Counted from the stretch's first letter, positions 1 through 13,654 are shown. The stretch is DNA of 64,000 nt from Eonycteris spelaea (GCA_003508835.1 PUFA01000003.1:26045001-26109000), one strand, 5' to 3'. Numbers and translations: made by a program. The notes: a model not told the origin generated them from the letters alone.

Positions 1-1020
<1,020 letters not shown>

Positions 1021-2443
1021 TTTGTGCCATGTTCTGCTCTTTGAAATGTGAAGTCCTTTATTCCCTGTGTCTTCTGTATAGAGATTCATGAACTCCAGGG
1101 CAGAGGTTATCGTGTTTCCTAGATTATCGTATGTGGTGATGATAGCACGTCCCCTTCGTCAGCTCTGACTGTAACGCTCTCACTATAACCCAGAAGAGAA
1201 AACAGCCAGCAAATCGGCTTTGTAGCTTTCTCTCTTCCTTAAGGTTTGGGATGTTGATTTCCTTTCCTTGTTTGATTTGGCAACCCTCTCAAAAAACTTT
1301 TGTTTTTCTGTTTTTGGGAAATTTATATATCGCCCCCTTGATATAATTAGGAGCACATGGGAGGGTTGCAAACTCAGAATTAGTAATTACTGTTTGTTCT
1401 AATCCCTCCCCAGCCTCAGGGATGCAGCAAACTGATTATTGTTTTGTTTACTTGGCAATTTTTGGTTTCATAATCACAAATAAACACTAGTTAAACCTCA
1501 GCTACTATAAAAAAGGGATTTCAAGGAGCTTCTTTTTAAAAATCATAGTATATAGCAAGACCTAAGACTATTAATAGGTAATACAAGGCAAAAAAAAAAG
1601 TATGAAAGGAAAAGGAAAAATTATCCTAGAAATCACGAGCTTCCTGGCAGCTAAGATCTGGAGTCATTGTCAATTATATAATTTATAAAAAGCCAAGTAT
1701 TAGGTGAGATAATTTTCTCTTTCATCTAGACTCTGAAGGAAATTTGCTAATGATGTTTTTGAAACACATGGTGTCCGCAGTATCATGATGGCCGGTTGTG
1801 TTGATAACCCTTTTATCTTTAGAAATTGCAAAAAGATATTCTGCGTATGACCTAGGTGAGGAAGGTGGCCAAGAAGTTTGGACTGGGTTTTGTTTGATTT
1901 AGAGGTAAAGCTGGCAGAATCTGTAACAACAAATAGCCAATCCTTCCTGCGTCCCCCAAGTGGGTTCTTGTGAATATCGGTTGTCCTTGGTCAGCTTTGG
2001 ACTGCCCAACGTAGATGTCAGCTGATCAGCAGCGTAAATATCTGAATGTGGAGATGATGCTGAACTCCTGTAATTTTTTCCCCATGGAAATGGTTTAGTT
2101 GGTTCTTTAAATTTTTATTGTATTTTATTTACTATTTCCTTTTAACGACCATAGCTATTAAAACTATTGTAAGCCATTTGACTACTCTAGCTATTTGTAG
2201 TAAAAAAAAAAAAAAAAATTGCACTCAAGTCAGACTTGGTTACAGGCAGTGATCAGAAGAATCTTGGTACCAATACCCCAAGCAAAGCACCATTATCTGC
2301 CTTTGCTAAACACATAAAAAAAGGAATACCTGAAAACATAGCACTCTGTGGGGCCGGTGTGTCATCTGACTTCTGTAGAAAAGTGACCATTAGTGGCCCA
2401 CAAAGGAGGAAATACTAATGGCCAATACAAACATAGAAAGATC

Positions 2444-2519
2444 TTTGCCTTCATTAATATTTATGCAGACTGAAGTCTATATTTGCCTTCATTAATATTT
2501 ATACAGACAGAAGTCTATA
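2444..2519. repeat. 38-bp tandem duplication, two copies
   Basis: A 38-bp unit beginning TTTGCCTTCATTAATATT occurs at 2444-2481 and again at 2482-2519 with two mismatches. It is a simple local duplication with no known function. Confidence 0.9.
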
Positions 2520-3416
2520 TTTGGGGGATAAACAGAGGCAATTGCTTCTTTCTCTGCCTCACAGAATTGTGAAACTAATGAGGGAATTCCTGAGAAAACG
2601 CTTCATATGTTTTTCTAAACATACCGTCTTCGGTGGCAGTGTCCCAAGGAACTAAACCAAAACAAAAGACAGAACTCGTATAATGCTGGCTCATCGGTCG
2701 GTAGTCCAGAGGTGACACAGGGAAAATGCGGTTCTTCATCCGAGTTGGGGTTCACAGGTAGTTGAAGGAGAAGTCAGTGACTGACTGTCCCCATCAGTGA
2801 GGCAGCTGTGACGAGAGAAGGAGCTAAGCCAGGAAGGGCATCAGCAGAACTGGGTGGAATTCGAGGAGTGCCTCTTTTTCAACAATTGTGACTTCTAGAA
2901 TGCCAGAGAAAAGTTAGATAAGGAAAGTTGGTTTCCACAATGACACCTCATCTCATCTGAACTTTCGGAGAATTTGGGGCTCTCCCCCCTTAACTTCACT
3001 TGGCTTGGCCAGAAGCCCTCAAGCCTTCCAGAATTAAAGAATTGTTTTAATTCAAAAATAATGGTTTTCATAATTCGGTTTTCACAGAATACTACAGTTC
3101 TCTTTGGAGGAAAACGATACTAAGTGTCTTTGTTAAAAGGCCATATCTGAGGAGATCAGACATGTGCTAAGCAAAGAATTAAGACTCTCCTGATGACTCA
3201 TTTCTTAACCAGTTTACTACAGACTTGTGTCTGAAACTTCAAGCCCCTGAAAAATTGTACCCTGAAAAATATCAGTGCCTTCTGGCTGTTCTTACAAGGT
3301 CCTACCCCATCCTGTCTCTTCCAGACTCGCCAGCCATAGTCATAAACAGGTGGGGCACAGAAGGAACCTGATGATGCAGGTCCCTGATCATGCTGCTTTC
3401 CAATTTCTCTTCTTCC

Positions 3417-3695
3417 TTAGCCTTGTGGTTGTGCTACTTCCCCCTTGCCCTCCAAAAAGCAAAACAAACCCAGAACATGCCTTGTCTCTTGGCTGCCTTC
3501 ATATGTCAGCCCTAACGTGCCCGCCTTCCTCTGCCCGGGTCTCTGAACGCCTTCTGCCGCTTCCGTCATGGCACAGAGCACATAATATCCCAATTCCCTC
3601 TTTGAGCACGGACTGTTCTTATTCACAGATCTGCCCCTTGCACCTGGCACAACGTAGGAGCTCAACAAATACCTTTTAACGGAATCAATGACTAC
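3417..3695 (+). repeat. L2 LINE 3' end fragment
   Basis: The stretch ends with a form of the typical L2 tail (CACCTGGCACAACGTAGGAG, then CTCAACAAATA). This matches the 'cctggcacatagtaggcgctcaataaat' style ending of old L2 elements. It is a fossil with no intact frame. Confidence 0.65.
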
Positions 3696-6613
3696 AAATG
3701 AATCGCTTCTGAAAGTGATTATAGGCACGTGGTTTAGTGGAAGGTCTAGGGCGGGTTTAGGCCTGAATGTAATACTTAGTACTTTAGAGCAGAAGGCGGC
3801 CATAAAAGATTCTCCTGCCCTCTCAGATCTGAGGGTGACCTTTAAAACACCCTTAATTTTAGATTTGTCCTTATCCTGTTTAAATATAAACTGTAAACTT
3901 TTTTCTGTAAAAGCCACAAATTTTTTAGTGAGGAGTTATATTAAGACTGTAAACAGACATGAACTTGTTCAACTCAAACCCTTGTTTTAACTTTTTTATT
4001 AGCTCTCTTTCTAAAACATTTTATACTTATTCTCCATCTTAGCAATAATTTAGTCGTATATAGGCAACTCAGATCATAATTACAGTCACTAATGTATATG
4101 AATGTAAATGATATGACACACTGATCTTAGTTGGCACTGAACTTGATAAATCTGTGTTTTTTTCTCATCTCTATTCATTTGTTTAGCTCCCATGAAAGTC
4201 AAATGAAGAATATATGTGTGAAATTAATGCCTGAAGAAAATTGAAATAGCCACTTCTTAAATTTTTTCTTGCCCCCAATAAAATCATTTTTCTGTTATGT
4301 CGGAGTAGAAGAATTTTTACATGTTCATGTTCCCATAAATGACCATTTATACTCCAGTCAGTCTCAACAGCTTCCATTCCAAACCCTCTCATTTAGTTGC
4401 TTAATTAAATGCAAAATGCCTCCATGATGTGAAAATTTTCATTTTATCACTAAAAGCATAAAAGCCTGTGGTTGGAATTTCAAAATCAGAGGTATCTTGC
4501 TTTTTTATGCTTTTTTAGTTCTTTTTGGATCACACTGATTACTAATTAATGGAGCATGTTAGGTAAGGAAGATGGCATAATTGATTGTAAATGCCCTTTT
4601 TTCAAAAAAAAAATCGGTCCTTCCAAATAATGGAATTTTGTATACTCTTGAGAGAGACAAAATACAAGCATGGTAATATGAAAACCATCTTCTTTTCAAC
4701 CTCATCCTCTCAGAAGTCCCTGTCACAGTGCAGGTGTATGTTACGACCTGGTGCATAGTCTGTGCACAAACATTAGTCACTCAGTGTTGACTGAATAAAC
4801 GATTACTGATATTTCACGTGAAGATTTAAAATTTTGATGAAAGTTACATAAAATGTTTTTAAGTAAGGCCAGTCGTCATAGAGCGAAATGCTTTCATCCT
4901 CAATAAAAAATGAAAGAGGATAATGTAAAGTTTCCTTTGCCTTCTTAGATATTACTGAAGTATTTTACATATTTCATAAAGGCAGTTTGATCTTCTAACT
5001 TTTTGTGTTCTATAATATCTTATAATTGCTTTTTATAATCATTTTGTGCTTAAGATGTGAAAGTCATATAAAAATGACTGCAGCAACATAAAATCACAAA
5101 GAACAATATTATATTTTCTGACATATCCAGTGGTCTCATCTTTATCATTTGGTTTTGGAAGTTTCAGAAATTTTATTAGCATACTTGTGTGTCCCTTGAT
5201 TTTAATTATTTTTTACATAGCCATAATTATGTCAGTTTCTCCGAAAGTCTCTCTATTTAATGTACTGTTTTTGTCTGGATATATTTTAATATGACTGTAA
5301 AATATGAAGGATACATATTCCTGTTACAGTTCAAAAGTTTGTGTCTTGGGTGTGCAGACAGTAAAGCTTCAATAATTCAGATTTTCATAATAAAGAATTA
5401 TCATTTTAATACAGAGTAAATGGAAACTAACCTTCATACTACTCCTTTTACCAGTAAAGTTAATCATGTAAAGATGTTTGTTTGAAGTACTTAAACTATC
5501 TCAGAAACTGGCTTTAGAAAGTCACCTATTTATTATCATACAAATGTTGTTAATTGCAAAATCATAACTATTCAGAGACCCAACAGACTATTGGGATGTA
5601 GTATTAGTTTGGAACTGTATTAAAATATTTTAAAACCTGTGTTTTAGGAAGACTTTATACCAAAGACCCTTAATTAATAGTATATTTTAATTAGTCTAAA
5701 ATAGTATTTTCACATATTTTGAAATTTTAATTTGTGACATCATTTTTGTTAAGTGACTATGGTGTCTTATCTCAAGAATCAGAGTGTTTCTCTGAAAAAC
5801 ATTTCAGCATTTAAACTTCTAGTCTAAAAGCCTCCAAGTAGTATTCCTCCAGAAGGATGATTGCCTGTAATTTACGACAGGGTTTTAAGATAGAATCAGT
5901 GCTTTCAGATCCTGAATTAAGGGTTATATGACCAAAAAAAAAAAAAAATAGAGTGTGAAGTTGTAGTGTTCTTCCAATCACAGTTGATTTGAGAGGTTAT
6001 TGCCGGATGCTGGTGTGAATGTTTAAAAGTAGTTTAACGGAGACATGCAGTGTGTCATAGTTCTGAGCCTCTATCAGAATGAGATCCACAGTAGCCAAAA
6101 AAAAAAAAAAATTCATATTGGGGCAGGAGCACTTTTCTGCAGATCCCAGCCTTGAATTTGTACTGCGTACCCTTTTTGGTCTGTTGTTAATGCCCAAAAG
6201 TTGCCATCTTGTCATTGCTAGACTCCCAGAAGGGTCACTACTGACTGGTCATGTGTGTGAGCTTCCTGTCACCTCTCCTTAGAAAGGCCTGACATCACTG
6301 GGGCAAATAGAGGACTTTGATTTCTTTTCAATACAGCAGTACATTTTGAAGTATATGCCTGGAAGATGCCCAAAATATTGTGATTGGTGATTTAAAAGCT
6401 GTATTTATTTGATCAAAACAAACCTAGAGCTATACTTTAGCCAAAATACAGCAGAAGAATTCTCACATGTAAAGGCCCACTAATTGTCCGTCTGTTTAAG
6501 AGCGCTGGCACTTTAGCAGGTGTAAGGCCCTTGGTGAACTTTGGACTCTCACTGAAGGGCCACCCATCAACACCGATTCTCCTGTCTCGCATCCCCTCGC
6601 CCCTCCCTCTCAG

Positions 6614-6746
6614 GGACGTGTCCTCCGAATCGGACAGCAACATCAGGCAGATCAACCAGGAGGCAGCGCACCGGCGCTTCCGCTCACGCAGACACATCAG
6701 CGAGGACCTGGAGCCCGAGCCCACCGAGGGCGGAGAGGGCCCCGAG
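6614..6746 (+). CDS. NEDD4L: NEDD4L linker exon (DVSSESD)
   Basis: This 133-nt exon encodes the last base of Met227 and residues 228-271. It has a pyrimidine-rich acceptor (CTCTCAG) and a gtacgt donor. The product begins [18 protein letters not shown], has a basic run (RRFRSRRH) and ends acidic ([15 protein letters not shown]). This is the disordered linker after WW1. It starts in phase 2 and ends in phase 0, so it can be skipped in frame only together with the WW1 exon (300 nt in all). A short minisatellite begins two bases inside the following intron. Confidence 0.96.
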
Positions 6747-6748
6747 GT

Positions 6749-6796
6749 ACGTGTCCCCACCACGTCCCCACCGCGTCCCCGCCACGTCCCCCCACC
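6749..6796. repeat. Minisatellite, about 11-bp unit, four copies
   Basis: Four imperfect copies of ACGTCCCCACC (one with A changed to G, two with small insertions) run from 6749 to 6796. They begin within the 5' splice site of the upstream exon. Confidence 0.85.
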
Positions 6797-7611
6797 TCCA
6801 AACTCCGCAGCCCCTCGCACCTGTCCGACTCGATTCTATGTCGTCACTTCTTGGTAAAAGCTGTCGAAAAATAAAGCTTGTGTCCTCATAGCTAATGGAC
6901 AACCATCAGGAGAGGAATTTAGCAAGTGCTCGTGAAAGCCTTGTTTGATAAATACGTGTATCTATATCATTACAAAAGGGAACGACATTATGTTTAGTCT
7001 GGAAATCGTAAGATCGTTCACTCTGTAATTTTTCTCCGCCCCGAGTCTAACCACGTCTCGTTAGATGGGAACATGGTTATCATCGGAGCCATGAACGAAC
7101 TCTGCAACTTGTCTGGGTACCAAATACAAGTTCTTACTGAAGAGTTTCAACGTCGCAAAAGATATTTATTACCTAGAAAATGCAAATTTGGGTGAATCAA
7201 AATGTTTTATAGTTTCCTCCTATAATTTCGATAAATTACCAAGGAGAAAAGTTATGAAGAACAAGTTAGCAATTATCATAACTTCCATGCTGCCTTGACA
7301 ACCGTTTACTTACTAGAAATCCATTAAGGACGTTGTGTTAGGAAGAATATCATTTACATAATGTTCCAGTGATCAAAATTGGAAAAGCAAAATTAATGAT
7401 TACATAATAAATTTACTAAAAGGTACTTTATACCAGTGTTTAATTCATGTTTATAGCATCCGGTCTTTTTTCATTGTGAAACTCCAGCAGTCAGAGTGAA
7501 AGAAAACCCATGAAAATCATGAATGAGTTGCTGAGAATATTTTTTAACCCATGCATATATAACAAGTGCTGAGAGTAAATCACAGTTCAGAGAAGGGTGC
7601 TGGGAAGTAGG

Positions 7612-7800
7612 GTAAGAGCACAGCCCCCGGAAGCAGGCAAGTTCTGGCCCTGCCTCTTCCTAGCTCTGTTCCCTTGGGCAGATCACCCTCTGGGCCTCTG
7701 TTTCCTCATCTGTTAATTAAGGTAGGAGTCATATCTTCCTGGTGATTCTTGAGAAGATTGTGTGCCTCCTTAGTTCTCAGTAAACATTAATTATAGTTAT
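7612..7800 (+). repeat. MIR SINE
   Basis: The stretch shows the MIR core: CTTGGGCAGATCACC, then GCCTCTGTTTCCTCATCTGT, then a tail resembling the CAGTAAACATTA region. It is an old mammalian SINE in plus orientation. Confidence 0.85.
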
Positions 7801-7878
7801 CATAATGGTTATTGCTGGGGAAGGGACGAGAGGCTCCCTCGTTCCTGGCATTTACCCCAGCGTCTCATTCCTTGGTAG

Positions 7879-8055
7879 CCTTGGGAGACCATTTCAGAAG
7901 AAGTGGCCGTCACTGGAGACTCCCTCAGTCTGGCGCTGCCCCCACCGCCATCCTCCCCAGTGTCTCGGACCAGCCCTCAGGAGCTGTCTGAGGAACTGAG
8001 CAGAAGGCTTCAGATCACTCCGGACTCCAATGGGGAGCAGTTCAGTTCTTTGATT
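7879..8055 (+). CDS. NEDD4L: NEDD4L linker exon (PWETISEE)
   Basis: This 177-nt exon encodes residues 272-330 and is phase 0 at both ends. It begins CCTTGGGAG (PWETISEEV), contains a proline-rich stretch ([16 protein letters not shown]) and ends with the helical-looking [19 protein letters not shown] and QFSSLI. Its donor is gtaagt. It belongs to the disordered linker between WW1 and WW2. The acceptor follows CTTGGTAG, weaker than its neighbours. The start is fixed because only this junction restores PE-PWET in frame. Confidence 0.95.
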
Positions 8056-8429
8056 GTAAGTAATAGTCTTGTTTGGAGGAGACGCTGAGCAAATATTTTT
8101 TCTCATTTCTTGTTGCTTTAAGAGAATCTTGATGCACATAATGACCACGGGTCTGCCAGCTCCCAGGTAGCTCTGCCATTTTTCCAAATTCCTCCTAACC
8201 TAGGAGAAGCAGGACTACACCAAAATTAGCCCGAGCAGGTGGGAGTCTTTCTTGATTTATTAAGAACTCAGAAAGTAAGAGCCCATGACTTCTATAATTA
8301 TCAGCTTTCCATGTGTAGCATTTCTTTCCCCAGCCAGAGGCTCATAAAAAGTCCTTTGTGAGAGGTGGTATTTTGCACTGGGATGTAGGAGATGCCGGGT
8401 CCCCTCATCAGCCTTGAGTCATGCTCTGC

Positions 8430-8530
8430 GTGTGCTATCATCTCATTGCACAGATGAAGGCGTGGTTTTTAAGTGACCTGTCCAGGACAGGGTGAGAATG
8501 GAAGAGAGACGAGATCTGCCAAGTCCCAGA
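8430..8530 (-). repeat. MIR fragment
   Basis: The plus strand reads CTCATTGCACAGATGAAGG, then AAGTGACCTGTCCAGGACAG. This is the reverse complement style of the MIR 3' half. Confidence 0.6.
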
Positions 8531-9264
8531 GGATGAATCCTTGAGAAAGGTTGTGGAATTGAGACCCTGACGTGATGGTAGCATTTGACCTTGGGTTCTC
8601 AACCATCAGGGACACTCTTTCTAGAAGCTTCGGATGGGGCCAAGCCCCTATGGGAAGCAGCAGAATCAGCCATGAAGACATCTGTGTTTGACAATCCAAA
8701 ACCGTGCAGAAAAAGCCCATAGAAAAGTCCTGCTCGTGCATATAAAATCGAGGGCAAAGGCGACGTCAGTGTTCCTTAAGAACTTGAACTTAAAGATGGA
8801 CCGTAGTAAAGATGGTGGTGACTCCACTGAAAATGTCATCCTAGAAAAATAGTCGTTGTCACAGCCACCTCAAATGGAAAGAGATGAGAGGACTGCATAA
8901 AATATAAGAGCAAGCAGATAAAAAATATTACTCCTTCAGTTGCAATGTTTGTCTTTAAAAAGACACCGTGGGCTCGTGTGGTATGCATTGTAGTGACTAC
9001 TTACTTCATGTGGTTTTATGTTAAAATTCTGTGGATGTTTTTCAGAAAGAGAACTACCACAAGACGAAAATGTAGTGCCTAAAGGGGCGGGGTGGGGGGA
9101 AAGTATGCATATATGGGGTGTTCGAATTGGTAAAACCGTTTCTGTGGAAACAAGACAAGCAAAGAAGCCATATATTTAAAACCTACAAGGGGAAGGAAGT
9201 TGACTTCAAGAGTTATAGCAATACTGATTGGATCTGTTAGACTTTTGTTAAAAGCCATATAGAT

Positions 9265-9477
9265 CAGGAGTCCCCAACCCCTGGGCCGAGGACCAGTCCC
9301 AGTCCCTGGCCTGTTAGGAACCAGGCTGCACATCAGGAGGTGAGTGGTGGTCGAGCGAGCAAAGCCTCATCTGTATCTGCAGCACCAGCATCACCGCCTC
9401 AGCTCCGCCTCAGATCATCAGGCATTAGATTCTCATCGGAGCACCGGTCCCTGGTGTCACAAAGTTGGGGACCACTG
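9265..9477. mobile_element. Non-autonomous hAT-like DNA transposon
   Basis: The element begins CAGGAGTCCCCAACC and ends GTTGGGGACCACTG. These are imperfect terminal inverted repeats of about 15 bp. The interior (GCCTGTTAGGAACCAGGCTG, then TTAGATTCTCAT) matches a widespread mammalian non-autonomous DNA element as I remember it. It is short and has no transposase. I could not find a clear 8-bp target duplication. The exact family name is not certain. Confidence 0.75.
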
Positions 9478-10086
9478 AGAAGACAAGTGAGAGGAACATT
9501 ATACATGACACATTCGATTTATTAGGTTAAGCTCACTATTTTCCCTCATTCCTTATCTGTACAACCTCAACTCCATTGAGTAGCTGAAGTTATAAATACC
9601 TGACCCTTTAGAAGTCGTAGCATTAATTATATTTGAGTTTCTCTAGCCAAAGAATCCAGTTGGTTCTTTGTCAATGATAATGGTAGTCAATAAATGTTTA
9701 ATAATCATATGTGAGTATTTCTTCCTCTATTCGTCTCACATAAAAATTTACCTAGCGGTCACATCCCAGACCAGAATAGAAGATTTCCAGCTTCATATTT
9801 CCGTTTTTAAAGCAACCCTACAGTGTTATGGTGTCCTGTTGAGTCCCCTTTCATGTTTTGACCCCAGTCGAAACCGCGGTCTGCTGAAAACACTGAGAAT
9901 GAAAGTGGGAGATGACTTGACTCCTGAAAGGATCACGCTCATTGCTCTGAAAAGAGGATGCTTCGTTTAAGTAGCTTCTGTCAATCGCAGGGCGGTGACT
10001 AGGACCGGCTTATTTTTTTGAACCAATGAAAGTCGTTTCCGAGAGTACGTTTTCTCTGATGCTTCATGTCCTTTCTTCCCCTTCAG

Positions 10087-10161
10087 CAGAGAGAGCCCTC
10101 CTCGAGGCTGAGGTCGTGCAGCGTCACGGACACGGTCGCAGAGCAGGCTCACCTACCACCG
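10087..10161 (+). CDS. NEDD4L: NEDD4L exon with the Ser342 SGK1 site
   Basis: This 75-nt exon encodes residues 331-355 and is phase 0 at both ends. The peptide begins [15 protein letters not shown] and ends HLPPP. R-L-R-S-C-S is the R-x-R-x-x-S type site whose serine is Ser342 in human numbering. SGK1 and PKA phosphorylate it, 14-3-3 then binds, and ENaC ubiquitination falls. The acceptor is good (CCCCTTCAG). The donor, CCG|gtaacc, is below average. The next exon (11777) can be used or skipped without changing the frame. Confidence 0.95.
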
Positions 10162-11776
10162 GTAACCCACGCTCCCTCCCCGTCCTTTTACTTAAAATCA
10201 TCGGCTACTGAAAATGCGGCTTTTACTTAAAATCATCGGGGCTGCTGGGGAAGAGTTTTTCCTGTGCACACCCACTCACCACATAAACAGGACATTCTAA
10301 TGTCCTAGCAAATTGCCCCAGGAGAGTGAATTTCTGATACAAAGAGTTGTTATTGCCACCGAAGTCCCTGAAAGGGTAAACATTTCATTAGTTTTTCACC
10401 CAAATTAATACCGGTTCTGATGTGCTCACTCGACTTAAACTACTTAACTAAAAGCATATATTAATTACTGCTTTTAAAAAAAAAAAATCTTTAGCTGTAA
10501 TTCAGTGACCTGTGTTTTAAGAATGTACCGAATCCTTTTAAACAGGAAGAACTCTTCTGGGTTGTCTGCAGTGTTCCTTTCTGTAATTAACGGCCCAAAC
10601 TTTAAACCCCACAAAGCCTCTGTATCTTCTCTCTGAAGGCAACTCTGCTGACTAAAGAATTAGAGCTCTAATTTGTTTCTACTCTTCCCCCAATTTGTAT
10701 AACTAGCAGCAAATATGGAAGTGTGAGGGGCGTTTAATAATATAGGGCATGTATAAAAATGAATATTCAAATTGGAAGGCAGACCAGAACTGCCTGGGGA
10801 GATGTTTGGTGTACACGTTAAAAACAAGAAACGTTAAGTAAATTCGTTTCTTCTTTTGAAGGAGAATGTGTGGTTTTAGCATTTTCAAGTTGTTTGACCG
10901 TAACCAATTTTTTCATGACTATGAATCTTCAATCATTTATTATGTGTGAAAATGAAGGAGGAAAAAGTGCACTTACAGGTTTTGAAAGCACAGTGTCTTC
11001 CCTATTGTATACATTTTTGCACAACTCAAAAAGATATTTTTTTATGCCTGGGCGTTAGTCTTTTATGTTTACAACATGAATTAATGAGTACACTAGTCAA
11101 GTGAGTAATTAAAATAATAGATTCATTGGGGGTTTTGTCAAATGTGCTGGTTGATAAGAAGCTTGACAAGCACGTCCTTTCTGGGATGGTTTCATTACGG
11201 GCCTCCCCCAGAACAGAACAATCAGCTATGAGGATGGACTAGTGGGTCCTCTTCAACCTCATGATTCTGTGATTTTCTTGATGAATTAATGGCACTTCCT
11301 TTCCTTTTCAAAATCAATGTCAATCTTATTTGCCAAAGAGCTCCTTTTCCTGGAAACTGATGATTCCTCCCTCTTTCCTGGTACTCTATAAAGCTGTAAA
11401 CTCACTGATTACCAGCGGTCTCTTAACTTGAATTTCGAGTCTGGCAGATTTAAGAGTCTGCTAATTATTTAACAGCAGGGGCAAAACCATAGTGGTTTTC
11501 AAAAAATTTTTTTTAATATGACATCTCATGTTGTTATTATTGAGTTTGTCAGTTCATTGTTCACCCAAATCAGACGTCTCTGGGTGAGAGGGTGGTGGTG
11601 GTCCTATTTTTCTTCTGGTCATCAGTGATCGCCCAGCTTTACCTGGACAGAGTGGAGCTCAAGGTTCCGATTGACACCATCTGCCTTACTGGCTGCAACA
11701 GCAGTGATTCTTGATTCAGTAAACAATGGGTGGTCTCCCTAAGTGCATTTCACTGATGTAAATTATCATTCAACAG
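10162..11776 (+). other. NEDD4L: Intron, 1.6 kb
   Basis: A 20-nt sequence (CTTTTACTTAAAATCATCGG) occurs twice just after the donor, at 10185 and 10220. The rest is AT-rich with no recognised gene or repeat. Confidence 0.75.
10185..10239. repeat. Direct repeat of 20 bp, spacing 35 bp
   Basis: CTTTTACTTAAAATCATCGG is present exactly at 10185-10204 and 10220-10239, separated by 15 bases. It is a small local duplication. Confidence 0.9.
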
Positions 11777-11836
11777 CCCAGTGCCCCAACTAGGAGAGCA
11801 CGTTCATCAACTGTCTCGGGTGGTGAGGAGCCAACG
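11777..11836 (+). CDS. NEDD4L: NEDD4L alternative exon with the Thr367 site
   Basis: This 60-nt exon encodes residues 356-375 (PSAPTRRARSS, then TVSGGEEPT) and is phase 0 at both ends. R-A-R-S-S-T places the third known SGK1-type site at Thr367. In human NEDD4L the equivalent 20-residue segment is present in some isoforms and absent in others. The sequence here fits that: the upstream tract (AATTATCATTCAACAG) is a poor polypyrimidine tract and the donor is ACG|gtaatg. Including it needs the join CCG|CCC upstream and ACG|CCA downstream, both in frame. It was too short and embedded to stand out as an open frame. Confidence 0.9.
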
Positions 11837-13580
11837 GTAATGATACCCTTGATTAGACTTCAATGGCAAACCTGTGGGTTGGTTTTAATGCCTTGTATAG
11901 TGGTGAATGTACTCTTCTTTTTTTGATGAAATCAGAAAGCTTTTTTGTGCTAGAGATGCAAATGGTTCTTATTTTAAACCTCTCACTTTCACATTGTTCA
12001 AAGGTACTGGGTAAAATAGCCATTTTTAGTCTCATGGTTTTGTTAGGAATACTGTCAAGTTTTGGTTATGTGTGTTTAATTTGATCACTTAGAATATATT
12101 TTTGCCGTTTAGTGTTTATTCTTCCAATAAGCTTTTACTGTTTATTAGAATGCTTGGGTAAATGAATTTGGTTGGAAGAGAATCAGGGTGGCCAGAGGAG
12201 TTGAATGCGATTGTACGTGTGTGGATTCTCAGTTGTGCACAGGGCTCTCTCTTGTGTGATTTCTATACCACACTTTAAACGCTGGATTAGCTTTTCTGTA
12301 TCATGAGCATGAACCAGTGACCTTTCTCTACTACTGGGGGCTCCACTCACAGGAGTGAACGAGTCTTCATATACTTGCAGGGAGGGCAGGGAAGGAACAT
12401 ATTTAAGAAGTTTAAGAAGTCTAAAAAAAAATGGGTGTTTCTTTAAGTTAAGTGTCTGTTATTCTTATTTATTATTTTAAATAACTTCTAGTATTCATGT
12501 TTGTGGGTTGCTCAGATTTCACTATGTATCTTAATTGCTTGTTTTCTACTTGATCCCTAAAGATAGGTTAGCTTGGTTTATGCTTTTTGAGCTGCTATAG
12601 CTATCTGGAGAATTTTCCTTATAGTTTCACCTTTATTACATTTGTTATAACTGCTTATTACTTGAAAATTTTTTAAAATACATACACAATTGCTGACTTT
12701 CTGCAGGATGTTGATGACTCAAAGGACAATTTAGTTATATTGTTAGAATTTAATGCTCAACATTGTACACTGGAAGATCAAATTGACAATCAGCAAAACT
12801 CAGCCTAGTTCAAGGTATTGAGCTGCAGTGATTTATGGAAAGTCATGTGCTGGGCAGACCAGGCTCAGCCACCGGTAGAATTCAAGAAATTCCAAATGAA
12901 CCAGCATATGTGCTGTTGTGCACTAGAAATTTCTCTGGGAGTAGTAGGGCCGCATGGTAGATGAGATCATTTCATGAACTAATTGTAGTAGAATCAGCGC
13001 TAGTGAGCATCCTCTGTCATTCATTTTTGCATTTTATTGGCCTCGGACCCTGCTGTTAGTATTGGAGCAGTGCAATTGGTGTGCTGTCAAGCGACAGGAT
13101 AGACAGAATTGTGAGAGTGCTGGGCTCCGTGGGGAGTGCGACCTGGCAGGACGGAGCGACCGTGTGAATCAGGTCCTGGTGGCCGTCGCCACGGCTCTTG
13201 TCTTCTTGACCGTGCTCGCTCTTCTGCACCAAGGAATCAAAAAGATGAGCTTGTTTTTGGTTTTGTTTTTTTTTTTTAATTTTTAAGCAACGGCAGTAGT
13301 AGTAGTAGTTCCTAAGCGTTTTACCTACTCTCAAGCTTCCTCTGTGCCCGGTGATCTTCCGGCTGCAGGCAGCCCACTTATTTTATGGCGACATTAGAAA
13401 TGTAGGGAGGTTTGAAAGTATCACATCCCTTGTCACCAATGCCCTGTGCTTTCTCTTTTCCGGTTCCGTCTCCTGCCACATTTTTTTAATCCTTACTTCC
13501 TCTCTCGTCCTTTTCCATTTCAGCCCCACATTCAAGTGTACAGGGGTTAGGCTCTGTGCTCCCACAGATGTGCATGTGTG

Positions 13581-13592
<12 letters not shown>

Positions 13593-13636
<44 letters not shown>
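13593..13636. repeat. (CA)22 microsatellite
   Basis: Uninterrupted CA dinucleotides run for 44 bases, preceded by a TG/CG alternating stretch from about 13568. Confidence 0.95.
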
Positions 13637-13638
<2 letters not shown>

Positions 13639-13654
13639 AAAGTGGGATCTCAGG

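Larger units (their letters stand above)
6747..7878 (+). other. NEDD4L: Intron, 1.1 kb
   Basis: It holds a GC-rich minisatellite right at the donor (6749-6796) and a MIR fragment near its 3' end (about 7612-7800). The acceptor TTGGTAG is weak, with only a short pyrimidine tract. Confidence 0.8.
8056..10086 (+). other. NEDD4L: Intron, 2.0 kb
   Basis: It holds a MIR fragment on the minus strand (about 8430-8530) and a small hAT-like DNA transposon (9265-9477). No gene is seen. Confidence 0.8.
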
